From NCBI RefSeq assembly GCF_014646295.1, contig NZ_BMNE01000011.1, positions 1 through 64,000 of the forward strand: DNA of 64,000 bases, read 5' to 3'. A program made the translations under genes and the position numbers. Origin of the DNA: Nocardia rhizosphaerihabitans. GTDB taxonomy: Bacteria; Actinomycetota; Actinomycetes; Mycobacteriales; Mycobacteriaceae. Positions 17,676-26,064 of the stretch are shown piece after piece. How positions within the stretch are numbered: the first letter of the stretch is position 1; every line of letters begins with the position of its first letter. The notes beneath the pieces were generated by a model. It was not told the origin of the DNA and did not search any database. It worked only from the letters and a program-made list of their open reading frames with translations.

Positions 17676-18872
17676 ATGACGAAGATCGAGCTTCCGTACC
17701 AGCTCTTCGATGCCGACAACCATCTCTACGAGACCAAGGAAGCACTCACCAGGCATCTGCCCAAGGAGTACGCGGGAGCCATCCAGTACGTGGAGATCAA
17801 CGGCCGAACCAAGATCGCGGTGCTCGGCCAGATCAGCGAGTACATCCCCAACCCCACCTTCGACGTGGTGGCCCGCCCTGGAGCCATGGAGGACTACTTC
17901 AAAAACGGCAACCCCGAGGGCAAGAGCAAGCGCGAGATCTTCGGCAAGTCGATGAAGGCCATCGACGCTTTCCGCGACCCGCAAGCCCGCCTGAAGGTCA
18001 TGGACGACCTCCAACTGGAACGCGCGTTGATGTTCCCGACGCTCGCCAGCCTGGTCGAGGAACGGCTGCGCCACCATCCCGAGCTGATCCACGCGGTGGT
18101 CCACTCGCTGAATCGGTGGATGCTCGAGGAGTGGGGCCAGGACGGCAACTTCGTCCACTCCGATCGGATCTTCACCATCCCAGTGATCACCCTGCCGATC
18201 GTCGAGAAGGCAATCGAGGAACTGAACTGGGCGGTAGTCGAGCACGGCGCGAAGGCGATCCTTGTTCGCCCTGCCCCGGTGCCCGGGTTCAAGGGGATGC
18301 GCTCGTTCGCGCTGCCCGAGTTCGATCCGTTCTGGAAGCGGGTCGTCGAACTCGACGTACTGGTCACCATGCACTCCTCCGACAGCGGCTACTCGCGCTT
18401 CGACGCCGAGTGGGACGGCAACCAACTGGAGATGCTGCCGTTCAAAACCAACACCTTCGCCATGACGAACCAGTGGCGCCCGGTCACCGACGCGGTCGCA
18501 TCCTGGGTGTGCCACGGCGCGCTCAACCGATTCCCGGATCTGAAGATCGCGGTCATCGAGAACGGCTCCGCGTGGCTCGAGCCGCTGCTGCAGCAGTTGA
18601 CCGACGTCTACAAGAAGGCACCGGAGGGTTTCGGTTTCCGCAACCCGGTGGAGGCCATCAAGCAGAGCCTCTACGTCAGCCCGTTCTGGGAGGAGGATCT
18701 GCAACGACTCTCCGATGTCATCGGTGTCGATCACGTGCTGTTCGGTTCCGATTGGCCGCACCCGGAGGGTCTGGCCGAGCCCGCGCGCTATATCCACGAG
18801 ATCAAGGAGATGCCGCTCGCGAACCAGGCGAAGATCATGGGCGGCAACCTGGCACGGCTGCTGAACGTATGA
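17676..18872 (+). CDS. amidohydrolase family metal-dependent hydrolase
   Basis: A TIM-barrel protein of the amidohydrolase-2 (ACMSD-like) group, 398 residues. Members hydrolyse C-N, C-O or C-C bonds or decarboxylate, using one bound metal. The N-terminal metal motif reads DADNH in place of DxH. Further ligands are the His in LVTMHSSDSG and the Asp in FGSDWPHPEG. The start at 17676 is fixed by AAGGAGG five bases upstream. The next ligase gene overlaps its stop (ATGA). Similar proteins sit in actinobacterial steroid and terpenoid clusters, where their exact reaction is often unknown. Confidence 0.9.
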   Translation: MTKIELPYQLFDADNHLYETKEALTRHLPKEYAGAIQYVEINGRTKIAVLGQISEYIPNPTFDVVARPGAMEDYFKNGNPEGKSKREIFGKSMKAIDAFRDPQARLKVMDDLQLERALMFPTLASLVEERLRHHPELIHAVVHSLNRWMLEEWGQDGNFVHSDRIFTIPVITLPIVEKAIEELNWAVVEHGAKAILVRPAPVPGFKGMRSFALPEFDPFWKRVVELDVLVTMHSSDSGYSRFDAEWDGNQLEMLPFKTNTFAMTNQWRPVTDAVASWVCHGALNRFPDLKIAVIENGSAWLEPLLQQLTDVYKKAPEGFGFRNPVEAIKQSLYVSPFWEEDLQRLSDVIGVDHVLFGSDWPHPEGLAEPARYIHEIKEMPLANQAKIMGGNLARLLNV

Positions 18873-20296
18873 GCTGGGAATCCATCCCGCAGATGGTCCT
18901 GAGCGCGGCGGACCGCTTCGGCGATGCCGAAGCGGTCGTCGACGGCGATCTGCGGTTGAGCTTCACCGAACTGGCGGCCCGGATTCGCCAGGCCGCGGGG
19001 GCGTTCGCCGAGGCGGGCATCGACACAGGCGACCGGGTCGCGCTGTGGGCGCCCAACTCCGCGGAGTGGATCATCACGGCGTTCGGCCTGCTCACCGCGG
19101 GCGGCGTTCTGGTTCCGGTGAACACCCGGTTCAAAGCCGAGGAAGCCGGAGACATCATCGGCCGCAGTGGTGCCAAGGCGGTGGTCGTGGAACAAGGCTT
19201 CCTCGGCACCGACTACACCGGCGTCACCGATGTGCCGATGATCGACCTGAAATCCGGTTTCCTCGACAGCGGGCAGCCGCTCGAACGCAGGGTCGCCGGC
19301 ACCGAGATCGCCGACATCATCTTCACCTCGGGTACTACCGGCCGTCCCAAGGGCGTCATGATGAACCACCAGCAGACGCTGCGGCTGTACACGGAGTGGT
19401 GCGACCTGGCGGATCTGCGGGAGGGCGACCGTTATCTGATCGTCAATCCCTTCTTTCACATCTTCGGGTACAAAGCTGGGCTGGTGGCCTCGCTCATTCG
19501 AGGCGCGACCATCCTCCCGGTCCGGGTCTTCGATGCCGACACGGTCATGGACATCGTGGAACGTGAGCGCGTGACGATGCTGCCGGGGCCACCCACCCTG
19601 TACCACTCGCTGCTGGAGGCGAAGAGCACACGGGACCTGTCCTCGCTGCGGGCGGCGGTCACCGGTTCCGCCGACATCCCGGTGGAACTCATCCGCAGGA
19701 TCGCCGAAGAACTACCGTTCCAGTCGATCATGACCGGCTACGGCCTCTCGGAAGCGGGCACGGTCACCGCCTCGCGGCCCGGCGACAGTTTCGAACAGAT
19801 CGCGACCACCGTGGGTAGTCCGTGCGCGGGGGTCGAGGTCAGCATCGCCGACGACGGCGAGGTGCTGGTCCGCGGCTACTCGGTCATGCTGGGCTATCTG
19901 GACGACCCCGACGCGACAGCCGCCGCGATCGGTCACGACGGTTGGCTGCGTACCGGCGATCTCGGTGAGCTGGACCCCGACGGCAGGCTGCGCATCGTCG
20001 GACGCAAGAAGGACATGTTCATCGTCGGCGGATTCAACGCCTACCCGGCCGAGATCGAAGGCTTTCTGCTCGAACATCCCGCGGTAGCCCAAGCCGCGGT
20101 CGTCGGCGTGCCGGACGAGCGACTCGGCCAGGTCGGCCGCGCATACGTGGTGGTCAAGGCTGAAATCACCGAGGATGAGCTCATCACCTGGAGCCGTGAT
20201 CGGATGGCGGGATTCAAGGTGCCCCGGTCGGTGCGCTTCCTGGACGCCTTGCCGCTCAACGCGACCGGCAAGGTGATAAAAGACCAACTGCGCTGA
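18869..20296 (+). CDS. acyl-CoA ligase, FadD3-like
   Basis: A 475-residue adenylate-forming ligase. The P-loop FTSGTTGRPKGV is at about residue 152. NPFFHIFGYKAGLVASL, LPGPPTLYHSLL and the end VPRSVRFLDALPLNATGKV closely follow FadD3, the ligase that activates the last two rings of steroids (HIP) in mycobacteria. The start overlaps the amidohydrolase stop (ATGA). The resemblance suggests a substrate with a bulky ring and a propionate-like side chain, but other FadD3-like enzymes accept simpler acids, so the exact role remains open. Confidence 0.93.
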   Translation: MSWESIPQMVLSAADRFGDAEAVVDGDLRLSFTELAARIRQAAGAFAEAGIDTGDRVALWAPNSAEWIITAFGLLTAGGVLVPVNTRFKAEEAGDIIGRSGAKAVVVEQGFLGTDYTGVTDVPMIDLKSGFLDSGQPLERRVAGTEIADIIFTSGTTGRPKGVMMNHQQTLRLYTEWCDLADLREGDRYLIVNPFFHIFGYKAGLVASLIRGATILPVRVFDADTVMDIVERERVTMLPGPPTLYHSLLEAKSTRDLSSLRAAVTGSADIPVELIRRIAEELPFQSIMTGYGLSEAGTVTASRPGDSFEQIATTVGSPCAGVEVSIADDGEVLVRGYSVMLGYLDDPDATAAAIGHDGWLRTGDLGELDPDGRLRIVGRKKDMFIVGGFNAYPAEIEGFLLEHPAVAQAAVVGVPDERLGQVGRAYVVVKAEITEDELITWSRDRMAGFKVPRSVRFLDALPLNATGKVIKDQLR

Positions 20297-20307
20297 AAGG
20301 CGACGTG

Positions 20308-20760
20308 ATGACCGACTTCCCCGATTTCACCGCGCTTCGAGCCGCAGTCGGCACGGAGATCGGGGTGAGTAACTGGATCGAGATCGACCAGTCCCGCATC
20401 GACCGGTTCGCCGAGTCGACCGGCGACGCCCAGTGGATTCACGTCGACCCTGTGCGGGCGGCCATCGGCCCCTACGGGCGCACCATCGCGCACGGCTTCT
20501 TGACCCTGGCCTTACTGGCACCGATCGCGCAGCAGGTGATGACCGTCCGCTCGGCGCGGATGGCGATCAACTACGGCTTGGACAAAGTGCGTTTCCCGAC
20601 CCCGGTGTCCGTCGGTAGCCGGGTGCGCGGCACGCTCATCCTCGCCGATGTCACCGACATCCTCGGCGGGGTGCAGGCCATGCGCGATATCACCATAACC
20701 GCAGAGGGATCGACCAAACCGGCCTGTGTCGCACGCCATCTCGTGCGATATCTGAACTGA
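20308..20760 (+). CDS. MaoC-like (R)-specific enoyl-CoA hydratase
   Basis: A single hot-dog domain protein of 150 residues. The hydratase-2 motif is present: Asp in GDAQWIHVD and His in YGRTIAHGFLTLAL. These proteins hydrate trans-2-enoyl-CoA to (R)-3-hydroxyacyl-CoA. The start at ATG 20308 is preceded by GAAAGG. A GTG at 20305 is also possible. It lies 11 bases after the FadD3-like ligase and just before the second amidohydrolase, in the same operon. Confidence 0.9.
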   Translation: MTDFPDFTALRAAVGTEIGVSNWIEIDQSRIDRFAESTGDAQWIHVDPVRAAIGPYGRTIAHGFLTLALLAPIAQQVMTVRSARMAINYGLDKVRFPTPVSVGSRVRGTLILADVTDILGGVQAMRDITITAEGSTKPACVARHLVRYLN

Positions 20761-20770
20761 GCGAGCGGCG

Positions 20771-22162
20771 GTGAATCGTCCCGGAGCACGTCGAGGACTG
20801 ATCCGCGGCGCCACCGTCTTCGGCCGCTCGTGCACCGATGTGCGCTGGTCGGACGGGCGCGTCACCGCCTGTGGTACCGGTTTGCGCGCCGAGCGGGGTG
20901 AACCGGTGATCGAGGCAGGTGGCGGCTGGCTGCTGCCAGGTCTGCACGATCATCACATCCACCTGCGCGCCCTCGCGGCCAGGGGCGGGTCGGTCCCGCT
21001 GGGGCCGCCGCAGATTCGCGGCCGGGAGGGATTCGAGGCGGCGATACACCGGGCTTGTGCGCGTCTCCCTCTGGACGGCTGGCTGCGCGGTGTCGGATAC
21101 CACGAGAGCGTTGCCGGACCGCTGGACCGCGATGTTCTGGACCGGCTGGCACCGGACCGCGCGGTGCGCGTACAGCATCGTTCGGGGGCGCTGTGGGTTC
21201 TGAACTCGGCGGGCTGCCGGGCTGCCGGGGTGGACTCGTGCTCGTTGCCCGGCATCGAACGCGATACTTCTGGACGAGCCACCGGACGACTATGGCGGTT
21301 GGACAGCTGGCTCGGCGCCAGAGTGGACGGGGGGCCGGTCGATCTTGGCACGCTCGGGGCGGATGCGGCAGCCGCCGGCATCACCGGATTCACCGATGCC
21401 ACACCGGATCTCACGGTCGATGCGATCGACACCATGGCCACCGAAATCACAGCCGGTGCACTTTTGCAGCGCGTGCACTGCATGGCACCGCCGCAGACTC
21501 TGCACCGAACCGCGCCCCGATTCACCCTCGGCCCCACCAAGATCTTGCTGGATGACACCGACCTGCCCACGCTGCCCGACTTCACCGCACGCATCCGGGC
21601 CGCGCATGCCGCCGGGCGGCCGGTGGCCGTGCACTGTGTCACTCCAGTGCAACTGGTGCTCACCATCGCCGCCATCGACGAGGCCGGGGCACTGCCGGGC
21701 GATCGCGTCGAGCACGGCGCCCTGGTCCCCGCCGACACCCTGCCCTGGTTGCGTCGCACCGCGATCACGGTCGTCACCCAGCCGCACTTCCCGGTGGAAC
21801 GGGCCGCGCAGTACGCCGCCGAGGTCGATCCCACCGACCGCGCAGACCTGTGGCGGCTCGGCTCACTGATCGCCGCCGGGGTCGGCGTCGCCGCCGGAAC
21901 CGACGCACCGTTCGGCGATGCCGACCCATGGGCAGTGATCCGTGCCGCCACGGAACGCGCGGAGCCGGAGCGGATTTCGCTGACCGCAGCCGTGGGTCTC
22001 TTTCTCGGCGAGCCGAAGCACCCGGCTCGCCCACGCCGGATCACCGTGGGTGCGCCGGCCTACCTCACGTTGCTGCGACTGCCACCACAGGACATCACCA
22101 TTCCGAACCGGGACCTCGTCGGCGCCACGGTGATCGATGGAGATGTCGTCTTCACCGCGTAA
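20771..22162 (+). CDS. amidohydrolase 3 family protein
   Basis: A 463-residue zinc-dependent amidohydrolase of the YtcJ-like group. Metal and catalytic residues can be read in order: LHDHHIHLRA (HxH), TKILLDD (bridging Lys), VAVHCVT (His), RVEHGAL (His) and AAGTDAPFG (Asp). The small N-terminal and C-terminal strands form the usual second beta domain. It is the last gene of the plus-strand operon that starts at 17676, with a GTG start 10 bases after the hydratase stop. Members act on amides, ureas or cyclic compounds. The substrate is unknown. Confidence 0.88.
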   Translation: MNRPGARRGLIRGATVFGRSCTDVRWSDGRVTACGTGLRAERGEPVIEAGGGWLLPGLHDHHIHLRALAARGGSVPLGPPQIRGREGFEAAIHRACARLPLDGWLRGVGYHESVAGPLDRDVLDRLAPDRAVRVQHRSGALWVLNSAGCRAAGVDSCSLPGIERDTSGRATGRLWRLDSWLGARVDGGPVDLGTLGADAAAAGITGFTDATPDLTVDAIDTMATEITAGALLQRVHCMAPPQTLHRTAPRFTLGPTKILLDDTDLPTLPDFTARIRAAHAAGRPVAVHCVTPVQLVLTIAAIDEAGALPGDRVEHGALVPADTLPWLRRTAITVVTQPHFPVERAAQYAAEVDPTDRADLWRLGSLIAAGVGVAAGTDAPFGDADPWAVIRAATERAEPERISLTAAVGLFLGEPKHPARPRRITVGAPAYLTLLRLPPQDITIPNRDLVGATVIDGDVVFTA

Positions 22163-22224
22163 CGCTGACGACTACGGAGCCGCTCTGGTCGCCTCGAACG
22201 GCGGCGAGGTCCTTGCACCGGCGC

Positions 22225-23337
22225 CTACTCCGACCGCTCCAGAACCACCGGAGTCACTGTGCCGATTCCGCGAATCTCCGTGAGATTCATCGGTATCAGT
22301 CGGAATCCGGGCGTGCCGGACAGCGCAGCCGCGAGTCCGGGGGCGACGACAATCGTGCCGGGCGCGGCGAGGCCGGTGAGCCTGCTGGCGAGGTTGACCG
22401 TGGTGCCGAACACGTCACCGAGTTGACGGATCAACGGACCCCACGCGGCGCCCACGCGAACACCGGGAATGTCGGGATCGGCGGCGAAGGCATGCACCAA
22501 CCCGACGCCGATCTCCGCGAGCGAGGTGGCGGAGTCCGTGGTGAACAGGATTTCGTCGCCGAGCAGTTTCACCACACTGCCGCCATGCGCGGCGACCACA
22601 TCGATGGAACGGTGTTCGAAACGCGCCACCACGCGCAGCAGATCAGCGGCGCGGCGGTCACGACTCAGCTCGGTGAACCCGACGATATCGGCGAACCCGA
22701 CGCCGCTGTCCCGCACGCCAGGCGCGTCGTCCGACGGATCGAACAGGTACAGCGTGTCCTCCAGTTTGCGCCGCCACACCTGACCGAGCAGCCACTGAAC
22801 TTCCGGTAGCCGCATCGCCAATGCCGTGACGGTGTCCATGGATTCCGGCGCCCGATGCAGCTGTCCCGCCACGATGTCGACCTGCAATCGGGCGAGCTGC
22901 GCGATCGCCCTGGCGAGGACGCCGAGCAGGTGCAGCGCCGCCGATTCATCGATCATGCCCTCGTCGACATACCCGGTGAGCAAGCGAAGCAACCGGACAT
23001 CGGAGTCAGCGAAGTCCACGGCTCTGTCGTCGACCTCCGGGTAGCCCAGCGCGCGCCAGAACCGCCGTGCCCTGGCCGGGACGATCCCGGCCGCGTGTGC
23101 CGCCTCGTCGCCGGTGAGCCGACGCGGCTCGCCGAAAGCGACAGGATCCGCGGCCTCCCGGCCCGCGATGCGCGCCAGTGCCTCGGCCACCGTGTGCACC
23201 GCGTCCGTCTCGCGGGCTATCACCGGCGGCACGTTGTCCGCGGAGGCGGTCGACGATTCATCGTTGTGTCGGCGACCGATCGGGTGGGTCGAATTCGCCG
23301 AGCTGGAACGCCCGTCATCGGTGTCTTCTGGTCGCAT
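22225..23337 (-). CDS. class III adenylate cyclase with N-terminal regulatory domain
   Basis: Makes cyclic AMP from ATP. The C-terminal half of this 370-residue protein is a class III cyclase domain, with GFADIVGFTELS (first metal Asp), VVKLLGDEILFTTD (second metal Asp) and GTTVNLASRLTG. The N-terminal half (RRLTGDEAAHAAGIVPARAR and what follows) matches the helical regulatory module of mycobacterial Rv1264-like cyclases, which senses pH or fatty acids. The start at 23337 (MRPEDTDDG) is chosen because it lies 13 bases after the MftC-like gene. The two genes form an operon. A link between cAMP and this degradation locus is an inference from position only. Confidence 0.9.
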   Translation of the reverse strand: MRPEDTDDGRSSSANSTHPIGRRHNDESSTASADNVPPVIARETDAVHTVAEALARIAGREAADPVAFGEPRRLTGDEAAHAAGIVPARARRFWRALGYPEVDDRAVDFADSDVRLLRLLTGYVDEGMIDESAALHLLGVLARAIAQLARLQVDIVAGQLHRAPESMDTVTALAMRLPEVQWLLGQVWRRKLEDTLYLFDPSDDAPGVRDSGVGFADIVGFTELSRDRRAADLLRVVARFEHRSIDVVAAHGGSVVKLLGDEILFTTDSATSLAEIGVGLVHAFAADPDIPGVRVGAAWGPLIRQLGDVFGTTVNLASRLTGLAAPGTIVVAPGLAAALSGTPGFRLIPMNLTEIRGIGTVTPVVLERSE

Positions 23338-23350
23338 AGCCGCGCCGCGC

Positions 23351-24232
23351 TCAGTCGGGGCGCGCGACCGCCGGTGCCGCTGGGCATCCGGCGGCGCGTA
23401 CGTGGTCGAGCGACGGGGAATGCCGCCAGATCTCGATGAATCCACCCTCATCGCGCACGGTGCCGACCGGCGGCACCATGCGCGCCATCGGGCAGGCGTA
23501 CACCTCGCCGAACGCGTCGATCAGGCAGATGTCGGCTCCCCCGCCGCAGTTCTCGGCGAGGTCACCGGTCGGGTGGATACCGAGCATCACCTCGTCATGG
23601 TGCTTGTCCAGCCAATCCGCCAGTGCGCGGCGCTGACTCACGTCGGGCGCGACTTCGGGCGGTCGATCACCGGTGAGGCGCAAGCGGACGCCGAACAGGC
23701 CGGCGACCGCCAGGAGCCCATCGAGGCGGTCGGCACTGTGTCTTGTCAGCGGCACCGAGACCTCGAATTCGTAATCACCGGTGGAGGCGAGCAACTCCAT
23801 GGCTCGAAGGCTCGCGCGGAACGCGCCGCGGCCACGCACGGCATCGTCATCGGCCTCGGTAGCCGCGGCCAGCCGGACCCTGGCTGTCAGTCGGTGGTCA
23901 CCGGCGAGCCTGCGGGCCACCGCCGGGGTCATCCTGGTGCCGTCGGTGTCGAAGGCGAGGGAAATCCCGCGCTCACGCACCCGGTCGGCGATGTCCCAGA
24001 AGTCGGCGCGTGCGGTGGGTTCGCCCCCGCCGATCTCCACACCGAGTACCCCGAACCGTGCGAGGTCGTCGATCACCGCAAGACACTCGTCGGTACCGAG
24101 CCGGTGCCGTGGACTCGGCCTCCGATGCCGAACCTGGCCGCCGGGCCAGGCGGTGTCGAGCTCCCAGAAGACAGCGGTCGGCGGCGAGGCGGCGATCGAG
24201 TCTGTCCCGGACAGACACAGCTGAGCATCCAT
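23351..24232 (-). CDS. MftC-like protein lacking the radical-SAM cysteines
   Basis: The 293-residue protein aligns by eye with MftC, the radical-SAM maturase of the cofactor mycofactocin. It keeps the SAM-binding stretch VLGVEIGGGEPTARADFW, the barrel segments and the first part of the SPASM domain (CGGGADICLIDAFGEVYACP). The cluster motif CxxxCxxC, expected at residues 29-36, reads Trp29, Gln33 and His36. The second set of SPASM cysteines is gone, because the protein stops right after GCPAAPAVARPD. It therefore cannot bind the catalytic [4Fe-4S] cluster in the usual way. The frame is intact, with a GGAGG ribosome binding site before ATG 24232 and a motif 1 operator upstream. It may be a peptide-binding or sensing relative of MftC. 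Confidence 0.75.
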   Translation of the reverse strand: MDAQLCLSGTDSIAASPPTAVFWELDTAWPGGQVRHRRPSPRHRLGTDECLAVIDDLARFGVLGVEIGGGEPTARADFWDIADRVRERGISLAFDTDGTRMTPAVARRLAGDHRLTARVRLAAATEADDDAVRGRGAFRASLRAMELLASTGDYEFEVSVPLTRHSADRLDGLLAVAGLFGVRLRLTGDRPPEVAPDVSQRRALADWLDKHHDEVMLGIHPTGDLAENCGGGADICLIDAFGEVYACPMARMVPPVGTVRDEGGFIEIWRHSPSLDHVRAAGCPAAPAVARPD

Positions 24233-24245
24233 TCGACCTCCATAG

Positions 24246-24260
24246 GAGAATCTAATTCTT
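24246..24260. promoter_or_regulatory. motif 1 operator before the MftC-like gene
   Basis: GAGAATCTAATTCTT matches the 6+3+6 palindrome with one mismatch in the last base. It is 13 bases upstream of the minus-strand start at 24232, so it overlaps the probable promoter of the MftC-like/cyclase operon. Confidence 0.6.
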
Positions 24261-24368
24261 ATAGAAGGCTAGGCTATACAACCCGCACTGAACAGCATTT
24301 AGATCGAATCGGCAGACAGATCCACCAACGAACAAGGCGAGACTCTTGCGCTACCATTACCTCATTGA

Positions 24369-24383
24369 GAGAATTTGATTCTC
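24369..24383. promoter_or_regulatory. motif 1 operator before the amidohydrolase gene
   Basis: GAGAATTTGATTCTC is a perfect 6+3+6 inverted repeat, 65 bases upstream of GTG 24449. TTGAGA at its left edge may be a -35 box. With 24246-24260 it gives this divergent region one operator per direction. Confidence 0.65.
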
Positions 24384-24448
24384 GTCAGGATTATCGCGCA
24401 GACCGATCGCGCGGCCGCCGCGCAGCACATGACAGACCGAGGAGTCCA

Positions 24449-25705
24449 GTGAAGACCGACGACCTGATACTCGTGAGCATCGACGACCACGTGGTCGAGC
24501 CACTCGACATGTTCGACCAGCACGTCCCCCGCAAGTGGGCCGACTATGCGCCCAAGGTGGTCGCCGACGACAAAGGCGTGGACCACTGGATCTACCGCGA
24601 CCGCCCGACCGGTGTCGCCGGGCTCAATGCCGTGGTCACCTGGCCGGCGGAGGAATGGGGCCGTGACCCGGCCGGCTACGCGGAGATGCGCCCCGCGGTC
24701 TACAACGTGCACGACCGCGTACGCGACATGGACGTCAACGGCGTGCTCGCGTCCATGTGCTTTCCCACCTTCACCGGCTTCAGCGCGGGGCATCTGAGCC
24801 GCGGCGGTCAGGACGAGATCACCGTCGCCATGATCGCGGCGTACAACGACTGGCACATCGAAGACTGGGCAGGCGCATACCCCGGCCGCTTCATCCCGAT
24901 CGGCATTCTGCCCATGTGGGATCCGCAACTGGCGGTTGCCGAGATCGAGCGACTGGCCGCCCGTGGCTGCCACTCGGTGACCATGCCGGAACTGCCCCAC
25001 ATCGACGGCCTTCCCAGCTATCACGACATCGACTACTGGGCACCGGTGTTCCAGGCACTGCAGGACAACGAGATGGTGATGAACCTGCACATCGGGCAGG
25101 GCTTCGGCGTGCTGCGGCTCGCGCCGGACGCGCCGATCGACAACCTCATGGTGCTGGCGCCGAGCATTTCGCTGATCGCGGCGCAGGATCTGTTGTGGGG
25201 ACCGGCATTCCGGCGTTTCCCTGGTCTGAAGGTCGCGCTGTCCGAGGGCGGTGTCGGATGGATTCCGTTCTTCCTCGACCGCTCGGACCGGCATTACACC
25301 AACCAGCGCTGGCTCCGCCGCGACTTCGGCGGCAAGCTGCCCAGCGAGGTGTTCCGGGAGCATGTGCTTGCGTGCTACGTGACCGACCGGACCTCACTGA
25401 AACTGCGCCACGACATCGGCATCGACAACATCGCGTGGGAATGCGACTACCCGCACTCGGACTCGATCTGGCCCAATGCCCCCGAGTTCGTGCTCGAGGA
25501 ACTCGAGTCCGCCGGCGCGTCCGATGCCGACATTCACAAGATCACGTGGGAGAACGCCTGCCGACACTTCGGCTGGGATCCATTCCAGCACATCCCCCGT
25601 GCGCAGGCGACGGTCGGCGCGCTCCGGGCGACCGCCACCGACGTAGATATCTCCACCCGATCCAGGGCCGACTACGCGGCCGCTTACACCCGACAGGAAG
25701 TCTGA
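24449..25705 (+). CDS. amidohydrolase family metal-dependent hydrolase
   Basis: A second amidohydrolase-2 (ACMSD-like) TIM-barrel protein, 418 residues. SIDDHVVEP at the N-terminus is the metal-binding DxH-type motif, MNLHIGQGFGV contributes a His, and WECDYPHSDSIWP the late Asp. The GTG start at 24449 has GAGGAG five bases upstream. The frame is open a further 1.3 kb upstream, but that part is antisense to the MftC-like gene and is not coding. Members of this group with steroid or terpene genes may act as hydrolases or decarboxylases on ring-cleavage products. Confidence 0.9.
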   Translation: MKTDDLILVSIDDHVVEPLDMFDQHVPRKWADYAPKVVADDKGVDHWIYRDRPTGVAGLNAVVTWPAEEWGRDPAGYAEMRPAVYNVHDRVRDMDVNGVLASMCFPTFTGFSAGHLSRGGQDEITVAMIAAYNDWHIEDWAGAYPGRFIPIGILPMWDPQLAVAEIERLAARGCHSVTMPELPHIDGLPSYHDIDYWAPVFQALQDNEMVMNLHIGQGFGVLRLAPDAPIDNLMVLAPSISLIAAQDLLWGPAFRRFPGLKVALSEGGVGWIPFFLDRSDRHYTNQRWLRRDFGGKLPSEVFREHVLACYVTDRTSLKLRHDIGIDNIAWECDYPHSDSIWPNAPEFVLEELESAGASDADIHKITWENACRHFGWDPFQHIPRAQATVGALRATATDVDISTRSRADYAAAYTRQEV

Positions 25706-25711
25706 TCGACG

Positions 25712-26014
25712 ATGACAGCTCGACTCATGGTTTTCGCCACCCCGCACGACGGGATGGACGAGGAGTACAACCGCTGGTACACCGATGTGCACATCCCGGA
25801 GGTCCTCACCATCCCCGGGGTCGTCTCCTGCGAGCGGCACCGGCTGGTACGCGGCGGACCGGACGAACAGCAATACCTGGCCGTGTTCGCCCTCGACGGT
25901 GACCCGGCAACCATCCTGGCCGAGCTTCGCGCACGGTCGATGGACGGCCGCATGACGATGTCGACGGCATCGGACCCCGCGCGGACACGAGTCACTGTGT
26001 GGAGCCCCCTCTGA
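25712..26014 (+). CDS. small EthD-like alpha/beta-barrel protein
   Basis: A 100-residue protein with the stretch EEYNRWYTDVHIPEVLTIPG, typical of dimeric ferredoxin-like EthD and related stress proteins. It begins six bases after the amidohydrolase stop, so the two are probably in one operon. EthD-like proteins are needed beside some P450 and degradation systems, but their reaction is usually not known. No metal or haem ligands beyond the conserved His are obvious. Confidence 0.82.
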   Translation: MTARLMVFATPHDGMDEEYNRWYTDVHIPEVLTIPGVVSCERHRLVRGGPDEQQYLAVFALDGDPATILAELRARSMDGRMTMSTASDPARTRVTVWSPL

Positions 26015-26025
26015 CGCACGGCAGC

Positions 26026-26054
26026 GAGCCCGGTACCTGATCGGTACCGGGCTC
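26026..26054. terminator. bidirectional terminator hairpin
   Basis: GAGCCCGGTACC-TGATC-GGTACCGGGCTC is a perfect 12-base stem with a 5-base loop. It lies between the convergent ends of the EthD-like gene (26014) and the thiolase gene (26065). It probably ends transcripts from both sides, although no long T-run follows. Confidence 0.75.
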
Positions 26055-26064
26055 TCACGCGTGC

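Noticed and set aside
22163..22224. Terminator between the convergent amidohydrolase and cyclase genes
   Set aside because: Only a five-base stem (CCTCG/CGAGG) was found, too weak to support.
23114..24448. Long open frame extending the amidohydrolase at 24449 upstream
   Set aside because: It is antisense to the cyclase and MftC-like genes, has no family resemblance, and the GTG at 24449 has a clear ribosome binding site.
24233..24448. Possible MftA-like precursor peptide near the MftC-like gene
   Set aside because: Only very short frames exist on both strands. None ends in the Val-Tyr core typical of MftA and none has a ribosome binding site.
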